Numbered from the stretch's first letter, positions 1 to 12,516 are shown. The stretch: 64,000 bases of DNA from Otatea glauca (GCA_036346275.1 CM070726.1:26447410-26511409), one strand, 5' to 3'. A program made the numbers and translations. The notes: generated by a model from the letters alone, not told the origin.

Positions 1-2014
1 CAAATTTATCTATTCAACATTTTCAAAATCTTATTTCATATTCTGAATCTACTTGATTTTACATGAATATAGAAATTTATTTCACTCAATTCGGAGTTAT
101 AATGCAAAAGTTATAAATGTTTGAACTAATTCGAGTATTGAAAATAACTGAAAAATGAAAATACGCCTTCAAGCAGAGAAGACGTCTTTTACCGCTGCAC
201 TGGACTCTGTTTGAGTGGCTGACAGTGGGGGCCCGCGGCTCAGTGACCGAAAGCAGAGGCGGCGCTAGGGGTCAACGGCGACGAAGCTCCGGCGGGACTC
301 CGGCCGAATGGGCAGCACGGCAGGCACCAGGGGGTCACGGCGCATCCGAGGGAGGTGTCGATCACCGGTGGGGACAACCGGAGTGGGCTGCCACCGGTGA
401 CCGGCGGCGGAGAGAGGAAGAGCTCGTCGGGGAAGAAGAACAGTGCTTCCCCGGCCGAATGGGTAGCAGTTTAGGCATCCACGCGACGTTGGAGTTCCAT
501 TTTTGTAGTTGGTTTGCTCGGAGAAGCTACGGGCTGGGCTGCCACCGGCGGCCGGCCGTGGGGAAGAAAAGGGCACAGTGGTGGCGATTGATCAGCAGGG
601 GAGAACTGAAATTGATGAGCAAGCTAGGCTCATAAATGCCCAGAGATGCCACGGTTGCGAGGAATTTGATTGAGGCTTACCGGTTTTGCTCAATCGCCGA
701 ATCCCCTTTTTTTTGCGTGTTCTGGCAACAGAGATGAAGAAGGGAGAATTCCTGGCTTTTGAGCTCGGGCTCGCGAATGGTAAGGGAAGAGCGGCTCATT
801 GTGATGCTAGCCCAGCACTTATAGTCGGCGTTAGATGGATTCACAGGGTTTGAACGCCGAAACAGATTTGCGGCTCGGTTCTGTTGCTAGGCGACGATTT
901 GGCGTGAAGTCTCGGCGGCAAGAAGTGACGCGAGCTGGTCAGGGCATGGCACAGGAGAACCAAGGGTAGGGCGTGGCAGCGATCGAGCAGGCGACGCGGC
1001 AAATGCGCTGAATTGGGCGAAGGCGGCGCGAAGGCTCGGGAGACTCGGTCGGCGAGGGGAAAAGAAGAGAGGGGGCTGTGAAGTCAGGGACTGACGAGTG
1101 GGGCCGGGACCACCGGGCAGTGAGAGGAGCTGTTTCCCGTTGCTTCCAGCGAACCGTTATAGAAAGGTGGCTGGCCCACATGTCAGAGGGTGAAGGTGAG
1201 TCAAGGGATAGACTTCAGCCTGGACAGCTCCATGTGATCATTCAAATCGCTATCAAATCAGTGTGTAATTTTGTAAAACTTTTTGACCGACCTCTACTGG
1301 TAGTCTTCTTACCTCAGTAAAATTTGTAGGTCAAAATATATTGTAATGTATTATTTGAAATTCTGACACTGTGGACTTGTACAGGATTTGAATTTCGGTA
1401 TTTTATTTATTTTAGGATGTAAATAATATTAATTATTTTCTAAACTTTTTATAGGGATTCATTTTGTCTTAAGTATATCTTTATAAAAATTTCAAGTCAA
1501 AACCTCAAGTGAATATTTTATAAAAATTCTGACATTAGGATTTCTAGTTTTTAATTGTTTCTATTTTTGAATTATTAGAGGGCTTTGCCCACATGATCAA
1601 ATCCTGATATTTTTAGCACAGATAAAATCTGCCATGAGGGTGTTGTGGTAATTTTTCCAGCTCCGAATAAACTTCGAATATTTTTCATTAATTCTGGCTT
1701 GTGCTGTTTTTAGTCAAAAAGAGGTGTCATTGATTTTATTTATCCTCTTTTCTGAGCATAAAAATTTTACTTGTTGATTTTTCTGGCTTACCAGTATGGT
1801 TAGGGTTCCATGGTAATTTTTCCAAAATTTATCTTTTATCATTTTATCTTGTTACCATTATCCATTCTTTTAAATCTATTTGTTTGATTTTCCATTCAAT
1901 ACAAAATCCAAAGAAAATTCAAATAAATTCCATTCATGTCAAGAAAATCAGAAACAAATATATTCAAATTCAAAATATAAATTTTTCTATTATTCCATTT
2001 TTCGGGATGTTACA
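1..2014 (-). repeat. 3' LTR, partial (cut by window edge)
   Basis: Aligns by eye with 10518-12516 almost base for base, and ends at 2014 in CGGGATGTTACA, the reverse complement of the family start TGTAACATCCCG. It holds a GC-rich block at about 190-1240 with a minus-strand TATA-like CTATAA near 820-829, and an AT-rich remainder. The two copies differ by clustered small indels in the GC-rich block. Small ORFs here on both strands recur in the other LTR and are not considered genes. Confidence 0.92.
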
Positions 2015-2029
2015 AATCTACCCCCTTAC
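2015..2029 (-). other. Polypurine tract
   Basis: Read on the minus strand this is GTAAGGGGGTAGATT, lying directly against the 3' LTR start. It is the expected site for priming plus-strand DNA synthesis. Confidence 0.8.
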
Positions 2030-2058
2030 AAAAATCTCGTCCTCGAGATTTGCAAGGA

Positions 2059-4905
2059 CTAAAAGAAATCTGGGAATTCCTTTCGCAGATGATCTTCACG
2101 TTCCCAGGTTGCTTCATCCTCTGTGTGGTTGCTCCACTGAACTTTCAACATTTTGTGGGATTTGCTTCTCGTATGGCGTTCTGCTTCTTCGAGAATGCGG
2201 ATCGGACGTTCTCGATATGACAAATCTGGTTGGATATCAATGTCTTCTAAATTGGTGAATTCAGTGGGCACACGAAGACATTTCTTTAGTTGCGAAACAT
2301 GAAAGACATTGTGAACTTCGGATAATTGAGGTGGCAATTCCAACTTGTATGCCAACTCACCCATCTTCTCGAGAATTTGATATGGTCCAATGTATCGGGG
2401 AGCTACCTTTCCACGGATCTGGAAACGACGAACTCCATGGAGCGGTGAGACTTTTAGGTAGACATGATCACCAACTTCGAAGCTAAGTTCACGCCGACGA
2501 TTATCGGCGTAACTCTTTTGACGCGATTGGGCTTCTTTCAATCGGCTTTTGATTACATCCACTTGCTCTTGGGCTTCTTGGATAAGATCTGGGCCGAAAA
2601 ACTTCCTTTCGCCAACCTCGGACCAGAAAAGAGGAGTTCTGCATTTTCTCCCATATAATACTTCAAATGGCGACATTTGAAGACTGGCTTGAAAGCTGCT
2701 GTTATAGGAGAATTCAGCAAATGCAAGACTCTTCTCCCAATTAGTGTTGTATGAAAGCACACAGGCTCTGAGCATATCTTCTAAGACTTGATTTACCCTT
2801 TCAGTTTGCCCATCTGTTTGAGGATGATAAGCTGTACTGAAGTTTAGCTTGGTTCCTAACAGACTGTGCAAACTTTCCCAAAAACGGGAAGTAAATTGGG
2901 AGCCTCGATCGGAAACAATAGTTCTTGGAACACCGTGCAGACGCACGATATTCTCCATGTACAATTCTGCAAGCTTGTCTCCTTGATACGTGGTCTTAAC
3001 TGGAATGAAGTGGGCTACTTTTGTCAACCGATCAACAATTACCCATATAGAATCATTTCCTTTTCGAGTTCTGGGTAGACCGGTGATAAAATCCATACTA
3101 ATGTCTTCCCACTTCCATATGGGGATTTGCAAGGGCTGAAGGAGTCCAGCAGGGCGTTGATGTTCGGCTTTAACTCGCTGACATACGTCACACTCGGCAA
3201 CATAGGCAGCAATTTCCTTTTTCATGCCAGGCCACCAATATTCTTGTTTTAGGTCTCGATACATTTTTGTGCTCCCAGGGTGGATAGAAAGAGGAGATTC
3301 ATGAGATTCCTTCAAAATCAGCTTCTTGAGTTCAGGGTCACTTAGGACATATATGTAATTTCCTCGCATAATTACTTCATCTGGACTTTCTGAGAATTCA
3401 GATTCAGCACCTTCTTTTAACTGTTTTCTGATTTTGGCAATGGCCTCATCGTTAAGTTGTGCGACTTTTATATGAGTTCTGAGGGTTGGTTGCAATTCAA
3501 GAGTAGCAACATAGCCTTCTTCAACCAAACCCAAATTGAGCTTTTGGAATTCATCTTGCAGCTCGCATTGATCGGAGATGAAAAGGCAATGAAGCTTTCG
3601 ACTGAGAGCATCGGCTACAACATTAGCCTTACCAGGATGGTAATGAATGCCAAGGTTATAGTCTTTGATCAACTCTAACCATCTCCTTTGCCTGAGATTT
3701 AAATCTGGCTGGGTGAAGAAATACTTCAGACTTTTGTGATCGGTATAGATTTCACATCGATTACCAATAAGATAGTGTCTCCAAATCTTCAGAGCATGGA
3801 CAACAGCTGCTAATTCCAAATCATGAGTAGGGTAATTTTGCTCATGCGGCCGAAGTTGACGCGAAGCATATGCGATAACTTTTCCTTCTTGCATCAAAAC
3901 ACATCCAAGGCCGTGTCGCGATGCATCGCAATATACCTCAAAGCTCTTATGAATATCCGGAACAATAAGAATTGGAGCTGTGGTTAATCTTTTCTTAAGC
4001 TCTTGGAAACTTGTTTCACATTCTGGGGTCCATTCAAATTTCTTTTCCTTTTTCAGCAACTGAGTCATAGGACGAGCAATTTTGGAGAAGTTTTCGATGA
4101 CGCGGCGATAGTATCCCGCTAAACCGAGGAAACTTCGGACCTTAGGAACAGACTGAGGTGGTTCCCATTCTGTAATAGCTTGGATCTTTCTTGGGTCCAC
4201 TGCAATTCCACCTTCTGAAAGAACATGCCCAAGAAAGGCGACTTCCTTTAACCAGAATTCACACTTCTCGAATTTGGCATAGAGTTTATGCTCACGAAGC
4301 TTTCCAAGTACCATACTCAAGTGTTGTACATGATCTTCTTCAGTCTTGGAATAAATGAGAATGTCATCAATGAACACTACTACGAACTTGTCCAGATACT
4401 CCATAAAGACCTTATTCATAAGGCACATAAAATTGGCTGGAGCATTTGTAAGTCCGAATGACATTACGGTGTATTCATATAACCCGTAACGAGTGGTGAA
4501 GGCAGTCTTTGGAATGTCCTCGGGTTTCATTTTCAATTGATAATACCCATGTCTCAGATCAATCTTTGAAAATACATGAGCACCATTCAATTGATCAAAA
4601 AGATCATCAATACGAGGAAGTGGATATTTGTTCTTGATAGTGACCTCATTTAAAGCACGATAATCTATGCACATGCGTAGACCACCGTCTTTCTTAGGAA
4701 CAAATAGCACTGGACTGCCCCATGGAGATGAACTAGGGCGAATAAACCCTTTATCCAATTGTTCATTGAGTTGCTTCTTCAATTCAACCAACTCATCTGG
4801 AGGTAAGCGATAAGGTCGCTTAGAGATAGGTGCTGTTCCAGGAACAAGATTTATGACAAATTCCATGTCTCGGTCTGGAGGCATTCTGGCATTCATCCGA
4901 AACAC
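2059..4905 (-). CDS. pol: Gypsy pol: reverse transcriptase, RNase H, integrase, chromodomain
   Basis: An uninterrupted frame of 948 codons. Reverse transcriptase spans about residues 30-210, with the catalytic FIDDIL box near 178-183 and the conserved SKIDLRHGYYQ and FGLTNAPANFM blocks. RNase H follows at about 325-445 (VYCDAS, DLELAAVVHALKIWRHYL, TDHKSLKYF). The integrase has an HHCC zinc finger at about 570-620 (CDVCQ) and a D,D-35-E core (DFITGLP, VSDRGSQFTS, HPQTDGQTERVNQVLED). The C-terminal 50 residues look like a chromodomain (YRERPIRILEE...VQWSNHTEDEATWE), which in this lineage is thought to steer integration to heterochromatin. The first residues belong to the protease-RT linker. The protease lies upstream in another frame, so translation from an intact polyprotein is broken between 4905 and 4937. 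Confidence 0.93.
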   Translation of the reverse strand: MFRMNARMPPDRDMEFVINLVPGTAPISKRPYRLPPDELVELKKQLNEQLDKGFIRPSSSPWGSPVLFVPKKDGGLRMCIDYRALNEVTIKNKYPLPRIDDLFDQLNGAHVFSKIDLRHGYYQLKMKPEDIPKTAFTTRYGLYEYTVMSFGLTNAPANFMCLMNKVFMEYLDKFVVVFIDDILIYSKTEEDHVQHLSMVLGKLREHKLYAKFEKCEFWLKEVAFLGHVLSEGGIAVDPRKIQAITEWEPPQSVPKVRSFLGLAGYYRRVIENFSKIARPMTQLLKKEKKFEWTPECETSFQELKKRLTTAPILIVPDIHKSFEVYCDASRHGLGCVLMQEGKVIAYASRQLRPHEQNYPTHDLELAAVVHALKIWRHYLIGNRCEIYTDHKSLKYFFTQPDLNLRQRRWLELIKDYNLGIHYHPGKANVVADALSRKLHCLFISDQCELQDEFQKLNLGLVEEGYVATLELQPTLRTHIKVAQLNDEAIAKIRKQLKEGAESEFSESPDEVIMRGNYIYVLSDPELKKLILKESHESPLSIHPGSTKMYRDLKQEYWWPGMKKEIAAYVAECDVCQRVKAEHQRPAGLLQPLQIPIWKWEDISMDFITGLPRTRKGNDSIWVIVDRLTKVAHFIPVKTTYQGDKLAELYMENIVRLHGVPRTIVSDRGSQFTSRFWESLHSLLGTKLNFSTAYHPQTDGQTERVNQVLEDMLRACVLSYNTNWEKSLAFAEFSYNSSFQASLQMSPFEVLYGRKCRTPLFWSEVGERKFFGPDLIQEAQEQVDVIKSRLKEAQSRQKSYADNRRRELSFEVGDHVYLKVSPLHGVRRFQIRGKVAPRYIGPYQILEKMGELAYKLELPPQLSEVHNVFHVSQLKKCLRVPTEFTNLEDIDIQPDLSYRERPIRILEEAERHTRSKSHKMLKVQWSNHTEDEATWEREDHLRKEFPDFF

Positions 4906-4936
4906 ATCGAATACTCACATACCACCGGTACTTGAC

Positions 4937-5542
4937 TCAATTTTGTAACCAAAGCGTAACCAAGAAATGGTCGTTGAGCCGAGTGCTACCGACTGAAGAA
5001 AACTGCACTTGGATCCCATCTGGACTAAGAAGAGATATAGATCGGTTAGCACAATCAATATAGCCTTTGTGCTTAGACAACCAATCCATTCCGAGAATTA
5101 CATCTAGTCCCGGGGTCTCAATAGCAATAAGATTAGCATAGAAAGATACTCCACTAATCTCAATGCATACCTCAGAACAAAGTCTTGAGGTTTTCATAGT
5201 TGCTCCTGGTGAATAGATTATCATTTTTGTGGGAAGCAAATCAGCTTGAAGTTCATGCTGCTTAATAAACTTGTTGGACATGAAGGAATGTGATGCACCA
5301 GAATCAAATAACACCAATGTAGGTACAGAGTGAACAAGGAATGTCCCTAGTACCACATCAGGTGCATTATGAGCTTCTTCTGCTGTCACATGGTACAGAC
5401 GACCAGAGATAATAACTTGTTTTGAAGTAGAGGGTGACTTAGAGACCTTCAAATTTCCAATCATCTGATCTCTACTTGAGGGCTGCTGGTGTGGACAAAG
5501 TTGTTCAGAATTCTTCTTAGGATAAGCACAAACCTCCTGCAT
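4937..5542 (-). pseudogene. Gypsy aspartic protease segment (frame-shifted from gag and RT)
   Basis: About 200 residues are open and include the retropepsin motif LVLFDSGASHSFMS, with a second block VILGMDWLSKHKGYIDC. This is the usual protease placed between gag and RT in this group. It sits in a different frame from both gag (5461-6594) and pol (2059-4905), so at least two frameshifts separate the three parts. The linker around 4890-4940 looks shortened compared with related elements. Called a pseudogene because it cannot be translated as part of one polyprotein, though the domain itself looks intact. Confidence 0.85.
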
Positions 5543-6594
5543 CGAGCGCTAGAAGATAATCTTGCTTGCCGCAGTTGAATGAGCGTAGGTCTTTGAGGGT
5601 GAAGAGTTCGCCCTTGGCATTGCTGGAATTGAGAAACATGTGGCTGAACATTGAATGGCTGCAATAAACGCTGCTTTGGAGAATGATCATTTACTGATTG
5701 ACGAGCTATCCATTTGCGCTTTCGGCTTTCTATTACTGTTCTCATGCCGAACTCCACTCGAATAGCTTTATCAACTAAGGTTTGGAAATCATGAATATCA
5801 TGGGCGACTAGCATCCACTTGATTTCTTCATTCAGATGTTCTCTGAAATGCTCAATTCTTCGAGCTTCATTTGACACTTCATAAACAGCATAGCGAGATA
5901 AATGATTGAAGCGGTGTAGATATTCCATCACTGATAAGCTTTCTTGCTTCAACTCCATAAATTCTCGCTTCTTGATCTCGATGACACTTGTAGGAATGTG
6001 AGTCCTACGAAATGCTTCTTTAAATGCTGCCCAAGATATGATTTGACCTTCAGGGAGCATCGCCTGATGGTTTTCCCACCAGACCGCTGCAGTTCCATGT
6101 AGCTGATGAGAAGCATAGAGAACCTTTTCATAGTCACTACATTGCGCAATGACTAGCTTGCTCTCAATGGAATGGAGCCAATCATCAGCATCAAGTGGTT
6201 CTGCTGATGAGGAGAAAATCGGGGGTTGAGTCTTCAGAAACTCTCCCAACTTGGAGTAATGTGGTGTACCACCATTTCCATCCCTAGCTTCGCTAAGGTG
6301 GGTAGTATTCTGCACCACTTGCTGGAGTAGAATTGTATCAACTTGATGCTCTTGCTCAAGCATTGCCAAGACTTGAGCCATAGCTTGGGGTTCAGGAGAT
6401 TGCTCTTCAGTAATAACTTCACTTGGGTCTTGAGGAGGTGGAGGTGATTCATGACGAACATTGCGTCGAGATGATCTAGCAGTTGGATATCGCGGACTAG
6501 ACTGGACTGGAGTTGGAATGTTGGCTCTTGTGGGTCGGAAATTTCGAGTGGCCTCACACTCCAATAATTTCTTTAAGGACCTTGCTTTAGGCAT
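5461..6594 (-). pseudogene. gag: Gypsy gag (nucleocapsid region disrupted)
   Basis: Opens with a basic N-terminus (MPKARSLKKLLECEATRNFR). The retrotransposon gag domain lies at about residues 130-265 (HGTAAVWWENHQAML, SWAAFKEAFRRTHIP, LSVMEYLHRFNHLSRYA). The CCHC zinc knuckle expected next is not readable in this frame. A degenerate FNCGK remnant is visible in another frame near 5570-5590, so a frameshift removed the nucleocapsid part; the last 40 or so residues here are out-of-frame translation. The ATG at 6594 is the first in the frame, about 540 bp from the primer-binding site, a normal leader length. Confidence 0.85.
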
Positions 6595-7129
6595 TCTGCA
6601 GTCAAGAAGAGATTGATATTTAGACGATATTCAGTTCGGTTACTAGGCAACTTTTCGTTCCTTAAAATCTTTTTAATTAAATTTTTTTATTAAATAGGGT
6701 TGGCACATCGTAAATTTCAACCAAATGGTTTTACTTTTACGAGAGTAACCCGTAAGCAATACAAGAGAAAAGATTTCAACAAGGCACACAAAATAATCAT
6801 CGACTAATATAGCGGGGTTCTAAAATATCTTAGTCTTAACATATTCCTATTCGACCTATCAACATAAATCTTCATGGAGCAACATTTTCCTCTTCAAGAT
6901 TGTTGACGCCGAAGTCGGAGTCCCCACTTGTCAAGGATTGATTTAAGGAAAGAGGAATTTGTTTACAAATCAAAATGAAAGTAATGGTAAGAGGAGAATC
7001 TTAAGATAAAGGGAAGAATAGCAAAATCTACATTTTGCGAATATGATAACTTTTGGACATAAGATTTTGAATTTGATTATTCTAATGCTAACGACCATTC
7101 TACCTAGGGTTTATCCTACAGTCAGCATA
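6595..7129 (-). other. Retrotransposon leader between primer site and gag
   Basis: AT-rich, no coding frame. It is the transcribed untranslated leader of the gypsy element, where packaging signals are expected. Nothing else is seen in it. Confidence 0.7.
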
Positions 7130-7141
7130 GCTCTGATACCA
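7130..7141 (-). other. Primer-binding site, initiator tRNA-Met
   Basis: The minus strand reads TGGTATCAGAGC, the standard complement to the plant initiator Met tRNA 3' end, two bases inside the 5' LTR boundary at 7144. It fixes both the orientation and the LTR end. Confidence 0.93.
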
Positions 7142-7143
7142 AC

Positions 7144-10100
7144 TGTAACGACCCCCATTTTTACAAACTTGCAAAAATGGAAATCTAATGTGCATTCCGT
7201 ACTAGTCCCATGATCAGTAGCTAGTACGCACATACACCAATTGGAATCACAACCATACAACAAATATTATTAAGCGGAAGCTATTACATAAAGAAAATCT
7301 TACAACTCAGAGATATAGCAGCAAAAGAAGCAAGGTCTTGTAGTGTGCCCATCCAAGACCAACAGGCAACTGACAAGGTATAATCCCTAGAAAGATTCGA
7401 CGAAGAAAATCCCGCAACCTGCGACGAAAGAAACCTTCGAAGCTTCGCTAACTTATCCACCTAAAAAAAACCACATATAAGCAAGGGTGAGTACATTCGT
7501 ACTCCACAAGACTTGAGCAAAGCCTATAATATATGCAGGCCATTTCAAAGGAGGCTACTACAGTTAATTTGCATAAAGCAGAATTGACATTGTAAAACAA
7601 GTTATTTGCAAACGGAATTTATAAAAGCATAATTGACTGATATGAAATAAGTAAAGCATAAGTAATATTCACAACCCATCGTGAATATCGAATAATCCAG
7701 AAATGGAATCCATCAATGTCGATCCTTTGACATGAAAACAAAAGCTGCTAAACAAGTTCCAAACCACATCCCATTTTGGAAAATTAAACATTTAACTAGT
7801 GCAAGTTCACCAAGTTTCCCATGACCGAGGGGACGGCTAATCGATTAGATTTTCACTCTGCAGAGGTGTACAACTTTACCCACAAGTCATGATCTTTTCT
7901 TTTTGCCGCGAGTTTCACGCACTTTAAGCGTGTGGCCAGAATGTTCATGACGAAAAACTTTACATTATCTAATTTAACTTTGCACCAGCACCGGGACGAT
8001 AAAACCCACGCTATAGCTGGGAGAACTCAGAGCATAGGAATGTTGGAACTCCCCATAGACGTGGTGCACACCGTTATATTGGTAAGTGTTGTTCCCAACA
8101 CCTCGGTGTGGGCACCCCGTCGAGCAAACCCCGAAAGAAAGGCCCGCACTGCTTCAGCCTACTAATGTGCAAAGTTAAACTAGATAACTTAATTGGTTTA
8201 AGGATGTCCCATACCACCACTTGTGGCTGTACGAATTATCTTTGATCATACAACACTGAGTTCGGTCCTTAAGTTGACACGGGCGATACTCCACCCTACA
8301 CTACGTGCAAATCCCTCTGCACCTCCGGCTATTGCCAATAATCGCCCGCATCAAAACCATAGTTTTATTTTGGGTTTTTAATCAAAATACCCATAGCCAA
8401 CAGCTATAATGACAACATTTTCCATTTCTCAAGGAACACATTTTGATCTGATCATCATCATCATCATCAGCATTTGATCTAAAAGCATGGCTAAGCATGG
8501 ATAAAAATATTCGTATATACCCATGGTGACATTTAGTAATTGTCTAAGCTTAATCTATGGTTATCAAGGTTCACATATTCATACTTATCAAGGAAGTTTC
8601 ATGAGAGAACAGCATAACTACCAATTACCACAAAATAGCAATTTACGTAAAGTAAACGTATGCATGAAACATTTTAATAAACAATGCAAATTAAATTCGG
8701 GATCAAGATGGTCAAAGGAGGGTGCTTGCCTTGCTTATATATCGCTTACGACGAGGCGCGATCGCGCAGATGACGGAGGTAACAACGGAGGAAGGGACGT
8801 CGGATTCTACACGTCGATCGATCGGAAAATATAGCAAATAATACACTTCAATAAGGGCGAAAAGAAGACAGACAGAAAATCAAATAAAGATTCATTGCAG
8901 AAAACAGGGATGATTTAGGGTTTGGATTATATGATTTCGAGAAGTTATGATTTAGATAATTACACATTCATAAAGTTAATGGCTTTTAGGATGAGCAAAA
9001 CATGGTTTCCTTTGATAGATCATCTATTCTTGATTTACGAATTCAAGAGGCTAAAATTATGAATTCTTGTATTTACGATTTCGAATTATAGATGCTAAAA
9101 TTATTTGGATTAAAAGAATTGAAACACTAGTTAAGGTTACGCTAATAGCACTTAGCCTTAAGATTTTGCATAAGAAAGGTTTTAAATAAGTTATAACTGG
9201 TAGTTAGCTAAATAGATTTATTTATAGTTTTTAAGAAGGTTCTAGTGATACAAATATATTCACTATAATTTCCTTATTACAAGGTTCGCTTATTCTTATT
9301 ATGAAGTTCATAAAGCATAAAACTAAGGGTTATTTGACTATTAAAGTTTATATGCCAAACATGACGAAATAAGATTATTTCTTGAATTGGATAGTATATA
9401 CTTTGATGAACAAAACTAGGCTGATTTCATACATTTTAGCTTTTAGACGAGATATTATTTTCATAGTTGAAAATGCTTAGGTGATATAAAAGGTTGCGAC
9501 AATCATACTTTTTAGGGGTATTCAGCTAGCAAGATTAAATTGAAAAGCAAGATGTAAAAGAAGTATTTTTCTAGAATATGGTAGACCATATCCTAAATAT
9601 CATTTCTAAACTAATTTCTAATATATTTGCATTTAGACGAGAGGTTCTACATGTTGACGAAAAAGCTTGATGGTTCAATTTACTACTCGTTAAGGACTCA
9701 ATTTTTGATACAAGATTGCGGCTATACCGCCTCGTACAATCTACTCATTTTTCAGGTATTAACAGGGTATGATATTAGAAGTGATTTAATGTTGGTTTCG
9801 CGACAATAGGCTTTTATCCGAAACGTTTTTCCTATAAGCGATCATTAGGGTTAATCATGATCCTATTTCAACCTAGCACAAACATAAGATATTTTTGCCT
9901 AATCAGCAAGGGTACTATTTTTCAGGACTATAGGATTTGGTTTCATCAAATTCTGAGTTTATTCGCGAAGGTTACAACTATTTCAATTATGCAATCATTA
10001 ACACTTTAACTATTGATCATTCACTGTTTTATATAGTAAACTTTTAAATATTATTTTATATCTGGAAACCTTATGATGCCAGGGGTATAACTAAACTGGT

Positions 10101-12516
10101 TCGGCGATCATTTGAATTCATTTGATCTATATTACAACCATTTGACTTTGTATGATATATGTACATGAACATTTTACATTTAAGTTATTTCATACTTTCC
10201 ACGACAATTCAAATCAAGTTCATTTCTTAAGTATTTTGGCAAACTAAGGTATTCTACTGCCATTTTGATATTTAGAAATCAATTTTACTTATTCCATATT
10301 TCTTTTTACTCAAATTATGTATTTTTGAATTTCCAATGCATTGAATACTATCTTTAATAAAAAGTATTTCAAACTATAATGAAATTTAAATATTTTTATA
10401 TATTTGAACTCCTGGAAACATGACTATTTCAATAAAATCGGTTCCATTCATTTTTAAGTTTGTTTACAACTTTTTAATATGTAGCACTTATTTAAGCCTC
10501 TTCTTTAAATTTGAATCTCAAATTTATCCAGTGAACATTTTCAAAATGTTATTTCATATTCTGAATCTACTTGATTTTACATGAATATAGAAATTTATTT
10601 CACTCAATTCGGAGTTATAATGCAAAAGTTATAAATGTTTGAACTAATTCGGGTATTGAAAATAACTGAAAAATGAAAATACGCCTTCAAGAAGAGAAGA
10701 CGTCTTTTACCGCTGCACTGGACTCTGTTTGAGTGGCTGACAGTGGGGGCCCGCGGCTCAGTGATCGAAAGCAGAGGCGGCGCTAGGGGTCGACGGCGAC
10801 GAAGCTCCGGCGGGACTCGCCGAACGGGCGAGACAGCAGCACCGGGGTCACGGCGCATCCGAGGGAGGTGTCGATCACCGGCGGGGACAACCGGAGTGGG
10901 CTGCCACCGGTGACCGGCGGCGGAGAGAGGAAGAGCTCGTCGGGGAAGAAGAACAGTGCTTCCCCGGCCGAATGGGTAGCAGTTTAGGCATCCACGCGAC
11001 GTTGGAGTTCCATTTTTGTAGTTGGTTTGCTCGGAGAAGCTACGGGCTGGGCTGCCACCGGCGGCCGGCCGTGGGGAAGAAAAGGGCACAGTGGTGGTGA
11101 TTGATCAGCAGGGGAGAACTGAAATTGATGAGCAAGCTAGGCTCATAAATGCCCAGAGATGCCACGGTTGCGAGGAATTTGATTGAGGCTTACCGGTTTT
11201 GCTCAATCACCGAATCCCCTTTTTTGCGTGTTCGCAATGAGATGAAGAAGGAGAATTTCGGCTTTGAGCTCAGTGGCGAATGGTAAGGAAGAGCGGCTCA
11301 TTGTGATGCTAGCCCAGCACTTATAGTCGGCGTTAGATGGATTCACAGGGTTTGAACGCCGAAACAGATTTGCGGCTCGGTTCTGTTGCTAGGCGACGAT
11401 TTGGCGTGAAGTTTCGGCGGCAAGAAGTGATGCGAGCTGGTCAGGGCATGGCACGGGGGAACCAAGGGTAGGGCGTGGCAGCGATCGAGCAGGCGACGCG
11501 GCAAATGCGCTGAATTGGGCGAAGGCGCCGCGAAGGCTCAGGAGACTCGGTCGGCGAGGGGAAAAGAAGAGAGGGGGCTGTGAAGTCAGGGACTGACGAG
11601 TGGGGCCGGGACCACCGGGCAGTGAGAGGAGCTGTTTCCCGTTGCTTCCAGCGAACCGTTACGGAAAGGTGGCTGGCCCACATGTCAGAGGGTGAAGGTG
11701 AGTCAAGGGATAGACTTCAGCCTGGACAGCTCCATGTGATCATTCAAATCGCTATCAAATCAGTGTGTAATTTTGTAAAACTTTTTGACCGACCTCTACT
11801 GGTAGTCTTCTTACCTCAGTAAAATTTGTAGGTCAAAATATCTTGTAATGTATTATTTAAAATTCTGACACTGTGGACTTGTACAGGATTTGAATTTTGG
11901 TATTTTATTTATTTTAGGATGTAAATCATATTAATTATTTTCTAAAATTTTTATAGCGATTCATTTTGTCCTAAGTATATCTCTATAAAAATTTCAAGTC
12001 AAAAACTCAAGTGAATATTTTATAAAAATCCTGACATTAGGATTTCTAGTTTTTAATTGTTTCTGTTTTTGAATTATTAGAGGGCATTGCCCAAATGATC
12101 AAATCCTGAGATTTTTACCAGAGATAAAATCTACCATGAGAGTGTTTTGGTAATTTTTACAGCTCCAAATAAACTTCGAATATTTTTCATTAATTCTGGC
12201 TTGTACTGTTTTTAGTCAAAAAGAGGTGTCATTCATTTTATTTATCCTCTTTTCTATGCATAAAAATTTTACTTGTTGATTTTTCTGGCTTACCAGTATG
12301 GTTAGGGTTCCATGGTAATTTTTCCAAAATTTATCTTTTACCATTTTATCTTGTTACCATTATCCATTCTTTTAAATCTATTTGTTTGATTTTCCATTCA
12401 ATACAAAATCCAAAGAAAATTCAAATAAATTCCATTCATGTCAAGAAAATCAGAAACAAATATATTCAAATTCAAAATATAAATTTTTCTATTATTCCAT
12501 TTTTCGGGATGTTACA
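7144..12516 (-). repeat. 5' LTR, complete, 5,373 bp
   Basis: Bounded by the primer-binding site on one side and the family terminus TGTAACATCCCG (minus strand, 12516 inward) on the other; it ends TCGTTACA at 7144. The first 2 kb on the minus strand (12516-10518) match the partial 3' LTR. Two more LTRs of the same family lie in this window on the plus strand (21727-45498 and 28620-41491, each split by insertions), and B is about the same length. The stretch 7144-10500 is AT-rich and non-coding; 10690-11800 is GC-rich and contains the promoter. Confidence 0.92.
11321..11330 (-). promoter_or_regulatory. TATA-like box of the gypsy 5' LTR
   Basis: The minus strand reads CCGACTATAA inside the GC-rich part of the LTR. 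The same position in LTR B has CTATAAATA at about 29793 and LTR A has CTATAAATA at about 23275, which supports a conserved promoter element marking the U3/R boundary. Confidence 0.5.

Larger units (their letters stand above)
1..12516 (-). mobile_element. Ty3/gypsy LTR retrotransposon, Tekay/Del-like, nearly complete
   Basis: The minus-strand order is 5' LTR (12516-7144), initiator-Met primer site, gag, protease, RT-RNaseH-integrase-chromodomain, polypurine tract, 3' LTR (2014 to beyond the window start). LTRs begin TGTAACATCCCG and end in GTTACA. The integrase is followed by a chromodomain, which with very long LTRs fits the Tekay/Del lineage; the lineage call is inference. The 3' LTR is cut by the window, so the target duplication cannot be checked; the 5' side would be CATAG at 12517-12521. 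Gag and protease are frameshifted but pol is open, so it is probably a fairly young, currently defective copy. Confidence 0.93.

Noticed and set aside
225..1320. ORFs in the GC-rich part of the gypsy LTR, repeated at 10604-11822
   Set aside because: They are in LTR sequence on both strands, have no known domain, and change frame between the two LTR copies.
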